From Halanaerobiales bacterium (GTDB lineage: Bacteria; Bacillota; Halanaerobiia; Halanaerobiales; Halanaerobiaceae): 64,000 nt of DNA. Where the stretch lies: contig JADQBT010000008.1 of NCBI GenBank assembly GCA_016278485.1, positions 1 through 64,000 on the forward strand, given 5' to 3'. Under the pieces are notes generated by a model. That model had not been told where the DNA came from. It did no database searches and saw nothing but the letters and a program-made list of their open reading frames with translations. This document shows, piece by piece, positions 18,578 to 26,564 of this stretch. The translations under genes were made by a program, and so were the position numbers. The stretch's first letter is position 1. Every line of letters begins with the position of its first letter.

Positions 18578-20470
18578 TTGGAAAAGAGTAATTTTCAAAA
18601 CAATGTGCAAAAGTTTGGACGGTTTTTAAGTGGTATGGTAATGCCTAACATCGGTGCTTTTATTGCCTGGGGTTTGATAACAGCATTATTCATTCCTACA
18701 GGCTGGATACCAAATGAAAATCTAGTTAATTTGGTAGATCCAATGATTCTTTATCTCTTACCACTATTAATTGGATATACTGGTGGTAAACTAGTAGCAG
18801 GTACTAGGGGAGGAGTTCTCGGAGCAATTGCTACCATGGGTGTGGTAGTTGGGGCTGATATTCCAATGTTTATTGGTGCAATGATTATGGGTCCTTTAGG
18901 TGGATATTTAATTAAAAAAGTTGATAAAATGTTTGAAGGAAAAGTGCGAGCCGGTTTCGAAATGTTAGTTAATAATTTTTCAGCTGGAATAGTAGGGGCT
19001 ATCCTTGCTATAATTGCTTATCGAGCTATTGGACCAGTGGTATTAGCTTTAAATAGTGCCTTAGAGTTAGGTGTAAAAACGATAGTTAATGCGGGATTAC
19101 TTCCGTTAGCTTCTTTATTTATAGAGCCAGGTAAAATTTTGTTTTTAAATAATGCCATAAACCATGGTGTATTAGGTCCACTTGGTATTCAGCAAGCACA
19201 GGAACTTGGCAAATCTATTTTCTTTTTATTGGAGACAAATCCTGGCCCTGGTTTAGGAATACTATTGGCTTACTGGGCTTTTTCAAAAGGGATGGTCAAA
19301 CAATCTTCACCTGGTGCAATCATTATACACTTTTTCGGTGGAATTCATGAAATCTACTTCCCTTATGTTCTGATGAATCCAATTCTGGTATTAGCTGCAA
19401 TTGCAGGTGGGGCTAGTGGAGTATTTACTTTTAATCTATTAGGTGCAGGCCTTGTTGCAACACCTTCACCAGGTAGTATTTTTGCTCTAATGGCAATGAC
19501 ACCAAAAGGAGGCTGGCTACCAGTACTGATGGGAGTAGCTGTTTCAACTATTGTATCATTTTTTGTGGCTGCATTTTTTATTAAAAGAAATGACAATGTT
19601 GAAGATGCAGATGATCTGTCTGTAGCTCGCGGTACTTTGCAAAATTTAAAAGGCAAGAAAATAAATGCATCCCATGAAAAACTAGTTAAAGATAAACAGT
19701 ATAGTGGTGATCAAATTAATAAGATAATTTTTGCTTGTGATGCAGGCATGGGGTCAAGTGCGATGGGTGCCAGTCGTCTGCGGAATAAATTGAAAAAAGC
19801 TGGTTCTGATATAGAAGTTAGTAATAAAGCGATTGAAGATATTCCTAATGATGCACAAATAGTAATTACACATGAAAATCTGACTGAAAGAGCAAGAGAT
19901 GTTGCACCTCAGGCAGAACATATTTCAATACAAGATTTTATGCAAACAGCAGCTTATGATCTTTTGGTTGAAAGAGTCTCTAAAATGCAGTCCGAGTCTG
20001 AATCAAAAGAGCAAAAAGATAATAACAAAGTGGAAGATAACTCAAACATTCAAGTACTAAGGAAAGAAAATATCAAACTTGGACTTGAAAGTGTAGATAG
20101 AGATAAAGCTATAAAAATGGCTGGTCAATTATTGGTTGACAGTGGTTATGTGGAGCCAGATTATATAGATGCTATGCTGAAAAGAGAAGAAGAGTTGACA
20201 ACTTATATTGGCCAGGGAGTCGCTATTCCGCATGGAGTAGGTGCTGCCAAGAAAAAAATTAAGAAAACAGGTATTGCAATCTTACAGTTTCCTGAGGGAG
20301 TAAGTTTTGGTGATGATATTGCTTATTTAGTTATTGGGATAGCAGGTTTAGGTGATGAACATCTCAAAATATTAGCAAATCTCTCTGGACTACTTGAAGA
20401 TAATGATACTGCAAAAAAATTGAGGAAGACTAATGATCTAGAATATATTTACGAACAATTTACATTATAA
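18578..20470 (+). CDS. mtlA: PTS EIICBA, mannitol type
   Basis: A 630-aa fused permease. The N-terminal IIC membrane domain (about 15-335) has the typical MVMPNIGAFIAWG start and FFGGIHEIYFPY. The IIB domain (about 375-465) has the phospho-Cys motif FACDAGMGSSAMGA. The IIA domain (about 490-628) has the phospho-His in GVAIPHG. It takes up and phosphorylates a hexitol, most likely mannitol giving mannitol-1-phosphate. The start is TTG, nine bases after AGAGGAGG. The usual partner mannitol-1-phosphate 5-dehydrogenase (MtlD) is absent from the operon. Confidence 0.9.
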   Translation: MEKSNFQNNVQKFGRFLSGMVMPNIGAFIAWGLITALFIPTGWIPNENLVNLVDPMILYLLPLLIGYTGGKLVAGTRGGVLGAIATMGVVVGADIPMFIGAMIMGPLGGYLIKKVDKMFEGKVRAGFEMLVNNFSAGIVGAILAIIAYRAIGPVVLALNSALELGVKTIVNAGLLPLASLFIEPGKILFLNNAINHGVLGPLGIQQAQELGKSIFFLLETNPGPGLGILLAYWAFSKGMVKQSSPGAIIIHFFGGIHEIYFPYVLMNPILVLAAIAGGASGVFTFNLLGAGLVATPSPGSIFALMAMTPKGGWLPVLMGVAVSTIVSFFVAAFFIKRNDNVEDADDLSVARGTLQNLKGKKINASHEKLVKDKQYSGDQINKIIFACDAGMGSSAMGASRLRNKLKKAGSDIEVSNKAIEDIPNDAQIVITHENLTERARDVAPQAEHISIQDFMQTAAYDLLVERVSKMQSESESKEQKDNNKVEDNSNIQVLRKENIKLGLESVDRDKAIKMAGQLLVDSGYVEPDYIDAMLKREEELTTYIGQGVAIPHGVGAAKKKIKKTGIAILQFPEGVSFGDDIAYLVIGIAGLGDEHLKILANLSGLLEDNDTAKKLRKTNDLEYIYEQFTL

Positions 20471-20494
20471 GAAAAAGTCAAGGGGATAAAAATA

Positions 20495-21424
20495 ATGATT
20501 AAAACAGTAACTTTGAACCCGGCTCTAGATAAAACCATTATCCTTAATGAATTCGAGGTGGGCCGGGTCAACCGAGTAAAAAGCATCTATAAAGATGCAG
20601 GTGGAAAAGGAATAAATGTCTCAAAGTTGATTAACAATCTGGGAGGAAAAAGCATTGCTACGGGGATTTTAGCCGGGCAAACTGGTGCTTTTATCAGAAC
20701 AGAGCTTGATCACCTGAAAATTGAACATAATTTTATTGAAGCAAATGGTGAAACCAGAACTAACATTAAATTAGTTGATTTAAGTGCTGATAATTTTACT
20801 GATATTAATGAAAGTGGTATCTTTTTAAGTCAGGATAAATTAGCTGAATTGGAGCAGACAATCTTTCAGAATCTTGTTAAGGATGATATCCTGGTGTTAG
20901 CTGGAAGTGTTCCGCGAGGAGTCAGTAAGCAAATATATGCTAAGTGGATTAAGATGGCAAAAGAAAATGAAATCAAGACAGTATTAGATGCGGATGGGCC
21001 ACTTTTTCAGAATGGAATTAAAGCAGGTCCAACTCTTATTAAGCCAAATAATCATGAGTTAGCTATGTTTTTTGATAGAGATCTAACTAAAAAGGAAGAT
21101 ATAGTCTCACATGCAAGTAAATTATTTGAATTCGAGGTAGAAATGATAATGACTTCATTGGGTGCGGATGGTGCTATTTTTCTAACAGAAGAAAAAAAGA
21201 TAATGATTGAACCACTTTCATTAGATGTAAAAAGTACTGTTGGTGCCGGTGATGCGATGGTAGGTGCACTTTCTCTGGGAGTCGCTCAGGGGTTGGGGTT
21301 AGAGGAAATGATTACTCTGGCTGCAGCAGCCAGCAGTGCAACTCTTTTAAATGAAGGAACAAAGATGGCTTCTCTGGAACAGGTGATGGCTTTAAAAGAT
21401 CAAATTAGATATTACTATCTGTAG
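20495..21424 (+). CDS. fruK: 1-phosphofructokinase-like PfkB kinase
   Basis: A 309-aa ribokinase-family kinase of the FruK/LacC type: TLNPALDKT at the start, DAGGKGINVS substrate loop and the catalytic anion hole STVGAGDAMVGA near the C-terminus. The likely reaction is fructose-1-phosphate plus ATP to fructose-1,6-bisphosphate; tagatose-6-phosphate or fructose-6-phosphate kinase activity cannot be excluded. It sits between the mannitol-type permease and a SorE-like dehydrogenase, which would make sense if the dehydrogenase yields fructose-1-phosphate. Confidence 0.8.
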   Translation: MIKTVTLNPALDKTIILNEFEVGRVNRVKSIYKDAGGKGINVSKLINNLGGKSIATGILAGQTGAFIRTELDHLKIEHNFIEANGETRTNIKLVDLSADNFTDINESGIFLSQDKLAELEQTIFQNLVKDDILVLAGSVPRGVSKQIYAKWIKMAKENEIKTVLDADGPLFQNGIKAGPTLIKPNNHELAMFFDRDLTKKEDIVSHASKLFEFEVEMIMTSLGADGAIFLTEEKKIMIEPLSLDVKSTVGAGDAMVGALSLGVAQGLGLEEMITLAAAASSATLLNEGTKMASLEQVMALKDQIRYYYL

Positions 21425-21437
21425 AAAGGTGATTATA

Positions 21438-22700
21438 ATGAAAACAAGAGCAGTTAGGTTATATGGAGAAAATGACTTGCGCCTGGAAGAATTTGAACTG
21501 CCAGAAATTAAGGAAGATGAGATTCTGGCCCGGGTTATTTCAAATAGTATTTGTATGTCAACTTATAAAGCTGTCATTCAGGGCGCTAAACATAAACGTG
21601 TGCCTGATGATGTAGCAGAAAAGCCGACTATTACTGGTCATGAATTTGCTGGTGAAATAGTAAAGGTGGGTGCTAATTTAGAAGACCAGTTTAAAGTAGG
21701 GCAAAAATTTGCTATTCAGCCGGCTCTAAACTATCAAGGAAGTCCTTATGCACCAGGTTATTCTTATCAATATTTTGGTGGGAATACGGAGTATACGATT
21801 ATTCCATCTGAAGTTATGGAACTTAGTTATTTATTAGACTATCAAGGTGAAGCTTTTTATGAAGCGTCTCTGGCAGAACCGATGTCCTGTATTATTGGTG
21901 GCTATCATGCAGTTTATCATACAGAAAACAATAATTATGTTCATCAGATGGGTATTGTAGAAGGTGGGAAAATAGCACTACTGGGGGCAGCAGGACCGAT
22001 GGGCTTAGGAGCGATAGATTATGCCTTACATGCTGAGCGTAGACCTTCATTGTTGGTAGTGACTGATATTAATCAGGCTAGACTCGATAGAGCGGCATCA
22101 CTCTTTACTAAAGAAGAGGCTGCTAAGCAGGGTGTCCAACTACATTTTGTAAATACATCAGTACTTGATGATCCAGTTGGCTCATTAAGAAAAATTACGG
22201 GTGGATCGGGTTTTGATGATGTTTTTGTTTACGCACCTGTTAAGAATCTAGTTGAACAGGGAGATCAGTTGCTTGGTAGTGATGGTTGTCTGAACTTTTT
22301 TGCTGGTCCAACAGATAAAGAGTTCTCAGCAGAGGTCAATTTTTATAATATCCATTATGCTCCGACCCATATTATGGGTTCGACTGGTGGTAATGATGAA
22401 GATATGCGTGAGTCTTTAGAAATGTCTGCACAAGGAAAATTAAATCCTGCTACTATGATTACCCATGTGGGAGGTTTAAATAGTGCTATTGAGACGATAA
22501 ATAATTTACCAAAGATTCCTGGTGGAAAAAAACTAATCTATACTGGTTTGGATATGGAATTGACTGCTATTGAAGATTTCACCAGTAAAGGTAATAAAGA
22601 TCCTTTATTTGCTGAATTAGCCAAAATTGTTAAGAAAAATAACGGGCTCTGGTCGGCTGCAGCAGAAAAATATTTATTAGACCATAAGTGTAAACAATAA
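21438..22700 (+). CDS. Zinc-type sugar-phosphate dehydrogenase, SorE-like
   Basis: A 420-aa medium-chain dehydrogenase closely resembling L-sorbose-1-phosphate reductase SorE: the start MKTRAVRLYGENDLRLEEFE, the catalytic zinc region GHEFAGE, a Rossmann GAAGPMGLGAIDY, then FDDVFVYAP, GCLNFFAGP and GGKKLIYTG are all family hallmarks as I remember them. SorE interconverts L-sorbose-1-phosphate and glucitol-6-phosphate with NAD(P)H, acting on the carbon next to the phosphate. Here no sorbose permease is present; the likely substrate is the product of the mannitol-type PTS. Start: ATG after GAAAGGTG. Confidence 0.82.
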   Translation: MKTRAVRLYGENDLRLEEFELPEIKEDEILARVISNSICMSTYKAVIQGAKHKRVPDDVAEKPTITGHEFAGEIVKVGANLEDQFKVGQKFAIQPALNYQGSPYAPGYSYQYFGGNTEYTIIPSEVMELSYLLDYQGEAFYEASLAEPMSCIIGGYHAVYHTENNNYVHQMGIVEGGKIALLGAAGPMGLGAIDYALHAERRPSLLVVTDINQARLDRAASLFTKEEAAKQGVQLHFVNTSVLDDPVGSLRKITGGSGFDDVFVYAPVKNLVEQGDQLLGSDGCLNFFAGPTDKEFSAEVNFYNIHYAPTHIMGSTGGNDEDMRESLEMSAQGKLNPATMITHVGGLNSAIETINNLPKIPGGKKLIYTGLDMELTAIEDFTSKGNKDPLFAELAKIVKKNNGLWSAAAEKYLLDHKCKQ

Positions 22701-22760
22701 TTACTATATTAGATCTATATAAGACCTAGAAAAACTGATTGCAAAGAGGAAGTGACTAAA

Positions 22761-23042
22761 ATGAAAAAAGTTGATATAATCTTGAATAATGAAGAAGGAT
22801 TACATGCAAGACCGGCCAGCATTTTTTCTAAAAAAGCGGGCAAGTTTAAATCTGATATTATTGTTTTAAAAAATGATGCTGAAGATAAAGAATATAATCC
22901 GAAAAGTATTCTCTCAATTATGAGTATGGGGGCAGCAATGGACGATAAAATAACTATTATTGCAGAAGGTGAAGATGAAGAAGATGCAGTTAAAGCATTA
23001 CAGGCATTGATTGAAAGTGGATTTTCACTAGAGGAGGAGTAA
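22761..23042 (+). CDS. ptsH: HPr phosphocarrier protein
   Basis: A 93-aa HPr. The active-site His is in EGLHARPAS, and the regulatory Ser is in NPKSILSIMSMG, so it can probably be phosphorylated by both EI and HPr kinase. The acidic tail GEDEEDAVKAL is typical. It passes phosphate from EI to EII and acts in carbon control. ATG follows GAGGAAGTG. It is coupled to ptsI, which starts two bases after its stop. Confidence 0.93.
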   Translation: MKKVDIILNNEEGLHARPASIFSKKAGKFKSDIIVLKNDAEDKEYNPKSILSIMSMGAAMDDKITIIAEGEDEEDAVKALQALIESGFSLEEE

Positions 23043-23043
23043 G

Positions 23044-24759
23044 ATGCAACATTTGCAAGGAATAGGTGTTTCTGCAGGAATAGCAAGTTCTAAGGCAGAG
23101 CTAATTAAACCCAGTCTGATTGAGGTAGAAAAGAAACAAGTTGAGGATACTGCAGCAGAATGGCAGAGAGTAGAAGCTGCAAAAAAAACTAGTATTGAAC
23201 AACTAGAAGAAATCTACCAACATACATTAAATAATATTGGTAAAAAAGAAGCAGAAATCTTTGCTGCTCATTTGATGATTATGCAGGATGAAGAATTTTT
23301 TGGACCGATTAAGCAGTTAATTGAAAATAATAAATGCAATGCGGAATGGGCTTTAAAAGAGGTTGGAGAACGGTTTATAAAGATGTTTGCCGATATGGAT
23401 AATCTCTATATGCAGGAGAGAGCAGCAGATATTAAAGATGTTGTGCAACGTCTGTTACGAATCCTTTCTGGAACTGAGAAAAGCAAGTTAGGGACTGAAA
23501 AATCTATCATTGTTGCTCATGACTTAACACCTTCCGAGACAGCCCGGTTTAATAAAAAAGATGTACTTGGTCTGATTATGGAAGTTGGGGGAAAGACATC
23601 TCATTCTGCAATTATTGCCCGTTCTTTAGGTATACCTGCTGTAGTAGGTGTAAAAGGAATTTTAGAAAAGATTAATAAAAATGATGAATTAATTATAGAT
23701 GGAAGTAAAGGTGAAATATATTTAAATCCTGATCAAGTAACGTTAGCTAAATATCAAGAACTAAAAAATGATTTTTTACAAGAACAGGAAAAATATATGA
23801 AGATAAAGGGTTCAAGCGCAATTACAAAAGATGGGCATAAATTTGAGTTAGCAGGAAATATTGGTCTGCCATCAGAAGTAGAGATGGTATTAGAAAATGA
23901 GGGAGAGGGGATTGGTCTTTTCCGGACTGAATTTTTGTATATGGAACGCAATAGTTTTCCAACTGAAGAGGAACAATTTAAAGCCTATCAGCTTGTAGCT
24001 AAAAAAATGCAGGGTAAGCCTGTAATCATTCGTACGTTAGATATAGGTGGTGACAAGGATCTTTCCTATTTTGATTTTCCCGAGGAAAGCAATCCATTTC
24101 TTGGCTTTAGAGCAATCCGACTCTCGCTAGAACGAACAGACCTTTTTAAAACTCAACTGCGAGCTATTTTAAGGGCTAGTAACTATGGGCATATTAAAAT
24201 CATGTTTCCAATGATTTCTACAGTGCAGGAACTAAGGGGTGCTAAGTCATTTGTAAACGATGCTAAAGAAGAATTGCAAACAGAGGGTATTCCATTTGCT
24301 GAAGATATAGAAATAGGAATGATGATGGAAACACCAGCAGCAGCGGTTATGTCAGATGAATTTGCAAAATTAGTTGATTTTTTCAGTATAGGTACAAATG
24401 ATCTAATTCAATATACAATTGCTGTAGATAGAATGAATGCTAGAGTAGCAAACCTTTATAGTCCATTTAATCCAGCTGTCTTGAGGCTGATCAAAGAAAT
24501 TACTGAAAATGCTCACCAAGAAGGCATCTGGGTAGGAATCTGTGGGGAAGCAGCGCGGATACCCGCTTTAATTCCTTATTATGTTGGGCTTGGAGTAGAT
24601 GAACTGAGTATGAGTGCAGGTTCAATTCTAGAAAGCAAATGGATTATTCAACAACTTGATACAAGTAAGCTTGTGAATATGATGAGAGATATTGAGAATA
24701 TGGATAATACAGCAGAAATTAAGAGTTTTCTGGAAGCATCTTTGGCTAAACTTAGCTAA
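23044..24759 (+). CDS. ptsI: PTS enzyme I
   Basis: A 571-aa phosphoenolpyruvate-protein phosphotransferase, normal length. It has the phospho-His motif GGKTSHSAIIARS, the PEP-binding IGLFRTEFLYM and FRAIRLSLE segments, and the SIGTNDLIQYTIAVDRMN signature. It transfers phosphate from PEP to HPr in the cytoplasm. It is the last gene of the hexitol operon and is followed by a hairpin, so the general PTS enzymes are encoded with one specific permease. Confidence 0.95.
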   Translation: MQHLQGIGVSAGIASSKAELIKPSLIEVEKKQVEDTAAEWQRVEAAKKTSIEQLEEIYQHTLNNIGKKEAEIFAAHLMIMQDEEFFGPIKQLIENNKCNAEWALKEVGERFIKMFADMDNLYMQERAADIKDVVQRLLRILSGTEKSKLGTEKSIIVAHDLTPSETARFNKKDVLGLIMEVGGKTSHSAIIARSLGIPAVVGVKGILEKINKNDELIIDGSKGEIYLNPDQVTLAKYQELKNDFLQEQEKYMKIKGSSAITKDGHKFELAGNIGLPSEVEMVLENEGEGIGLFRTEFLYMERNSFPTEEEQFKAYQLVAKKMQGKPVIIRTLDIGGDKDLSYFDFPEESNPFLGFRAIRLSLERTDLFKTQLRAILRASNYGHIKIMFPMISTVQELRGAKSFVNDAKEELQTEGIPFAEDIEIGMMMETPAAAVMSDEFAKLVDFFSIGTNDLIQYTIAVDRMNARVANLYSPFNPAVLRLIKEITENAHQEGIWVGICGEAARIPALIPYYVGLGVDELSMSAGSILESKWIIQQLDTSKLVNMMRDIENMDNTAEIKSFLEASLAKLS

Positions 24760-24790
24760 AGATAAATATAAGAGTTAGTAGTTTATTATT

Positions 24791-24825
24791 AAGTCTACCT
24801 AAGTTTAGTGGGTAGACTTATTTAC
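24791..24825 (+). terminator. Probable terminator of PTS operon
   Basis: AAGTCTACC (24791-24799) pairs with GGTAGACTT (24811-24819), followed by a short AT-rich tail. Confidence 0.6.
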
Positions 24826-24894
24826 TATTGATACATTAAAAAGATAATTTTGGAGAAAATAATTATAATAAATACTTTAAAAGGAGGCGATGTA

Positions 24895-25248
24895 ATGGGG
24901 AAGTTAACTGTTTTACTGGATTTTGATGGTGTAGTTCACTCTTATAAATCTGGTTGGCGTGGCGTAGATGTAATTACAGATCCACCTGTAGATAAAGTCG
25001 ATGAAGCGATTCAGCAGTTGCGCAAAGATTATAAAGTAATGATCTATTCTTCTCGTTGTCGGCATGCTGGTGGAGTAGAGGCAGTAAAAAAATGGTTAGC
25101 TGAACAAAATATTAAAGTAGATGGGGTAGCAAGAGAAAAAGTACCAGCTTTGGCAATCATTGATGATCGTGGCATTACCTTTGAGGGTAGTTGGGATCAA
25201 GAATTTATTGATAAGATTAAAAACTTCAAACCCTGGTATAAAAGATAA
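24895..25248 (+). CDS. HAD-superfamily phosphatase, short
   Basis: A 117-aa HAD-like protein: nucleophile motif LLDFDGVVHS (motif I), IYSSR (motif II) and IIDDRG (motif IV). It has no large cap domain. Proteins of this size and pattern are annotated as HAD hydrolases of unknown substrate, some phage- or polynucleotide-phosphatase-like. Start: ATG seven bases after AAGGAGG; a longer frame upstream lacks a site. It ends one base before the stop of the convergent XRE gene, with no room for a terminator. Confidence 0.78.
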   Translation: MGKLTVLLDFDGVVHSYKSGWRGVDVITDPPVDKVDEAIQQLRKDYKVMIYSSRCRHAGGVEAVKKWLAEQNIKVDGVAREKVPALAIIDDRGITFEGSWDQEFIDKIKNFKPWYKR

Positions 25249-26376
25249 TCAATCTTTTAAAAAATCAAATTTACCCTGTGCAACCAACTGTAAACATGCA
25301 TCAACTACATTTTGATCATATTTGCTCCCTCGATAGTCTATTAATTCCTGGCAGACGGCCTCCATATTGAATCTATCCCTATAGGGGCGTTTGTTATTCA
25401 TAGCTGCAAAGACATCTGCTACAGCGAGTACCCGAGCTTCAATTCTTATCTGTTCATCCTTGAGTCGGTCAGGATAACCAGATCCATCTAAACGTTCATG
25501 ATGCTGTTCAATAATCTGAGCAATATTTTCATTCAAATTATTAAACAACTCATAACCATAACCTGGGTGTTCTTTAATAATGTTGTATTCATGTTCTGTA
25601 AATGATGGTTTAGATAGTAATTCAGTTGGTAGATGTAAAAAACTGATATCATGTATTCTTGCACTTGCGGCTAGTAGATCAATTTCCTTTTTAGCTAGAT
25701 TTAAGTGGTAAGCAATAGAAGTTGCTACTTTAACTACATTATCATGGTGGTCTTTTAGAAAAGGAAATTTAGAATTAAAAATACTTAAAAAAACATGGGC
25801 AGCCTGGTTAGTATTATGTATTGAATGATCAGACTGAGTGAAGTCGAGTACCGCCGAATAAAGAACTGTTTTCTTATCAATTCTAACTGGCCCGGAAAAT
25901 ACAATAACATTTCTCACTTCCCCGCTGGCTAATTTATGAGGAAAGGAAAAAGTCATTTCTTTTTTGGCAAGAACCTGTTTCATTTTTTGACTTATAATAT
26001 ACTGGTCAAGCTGATTAATTTCCAGAATATTCTTATGAAACATTTCCTTTTGCGAATAACCATAGTAATTTAAGGCAGTATCATTAAAATCAATTATTTT
26101 GCCATTCTGGGGATCAATTATCAGAATAGGTATATTAAAATTATTTAATAAAATATCTTGAAGAGTATTTTTGATTTTTGTTCTGCCAAGCAAATAATCT
26201 AGTGAAACATCAAAGAAATTTGCAATTTCAAAAAGAGTATCAATTGGTGGGAAGCGGGCAGCCTGTTCATAATTTGCAATTGTTGTGCGGGCATAACCTA
26301 AAATATCAGCCAAGTTTTTTTGTGTAAAATTATGTTCTTTGCGTAATGTTTTGAGTCTTTTCGCGAATCTCTGCAT
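25249..26376 (-). CDS. XRE-type DNA-binding / PAS / HD-GYP protein (paralogue)
   Basis: A 375-aa paralogue of the protein at 2216-3358, with XRE HTH (about 5-60), PAS (about 75-180) and HD-GYP (about 195-370). Here the GYP motif is canonical (HHERLDGSGYP), but the HD motif reads HDISF, so the conserved Gly-Lys after the HD pair is lost. The two paralogues therefore have complementary departures from consensus. This suggests a c-di-GMP-responsive transcription factor rather than a plain phosphodiesterase (inference). AAGGGGAG precedes the ATG. It is transcribed away from the metal-ATPase operon. Confidence 0.88.
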   Translation of the reverse strand: MQRFAKRLKTLRKEHNFTQKNLADILGYARTTIANYEQAARFPPIDTLFEIANFFDVSLDYLLGRTKIKNTLQDILLNNFNIPILIIDPQNGKIIDFNDTALNYYGYSQKEMFHKNILEINQLDQYIISQKMKQVLAKKEMTFSFPHKLASGEVRNVIVFSGPVRIDKKTVLYSAVLDFTQSDHSIHNTNQAAHVFLSIFNSKFPFLKDHHDNVVKVATSIAYHLNLAKKEIDLLAASARIHDISFLHLPTELLSKPSFTEHEYNIIKEHPGYGYELFNNLNENIAQIIEQHHERLDGSGYPDRLKDEQIRIEARVLAVADVFAAMNNKRPYRDRFNMEAVCQELIDYRGSKYDQNVVDACLQLVAQGKFDFLKD

Positions 26377-26479
26377 ATTTAACTCCCCTTTAACTAAAGG
26401 TTATAAAAGTGTTTATATATTAACTTAAGGTTAATTATATAATAAATAGCAATAAAAATAAATAGATTGGCAGATATTC

Positions 26480-26547
26480 TTGACATAGTACTGTTAAGAG
26501 TAATATACTATAAGTGAACATATGAATAGTTGTTCAAGTATAGTATA
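26480..26547 (+). promoter_or_regulatory. Promoter with long ArsR-family operator dyad
   Basis: TTGACA (26480-26485), an 18-base spacer and TATACT (26504-26509) form a promoter. A dyad with 17-base arms (26504-26520 and 26531-26547; 15 of 17 matching) centred on a 10-base spacer starts at the -10 box. Its core TGAACA-N10-TGTTCA fits SmtB/CadC-type operators. The cognate repressor is most likely the ArsR protein encoded second in this operon. Confidence 0.82.
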
Positions 26548-26564
26548 TTAATGGAGGTACAAAT

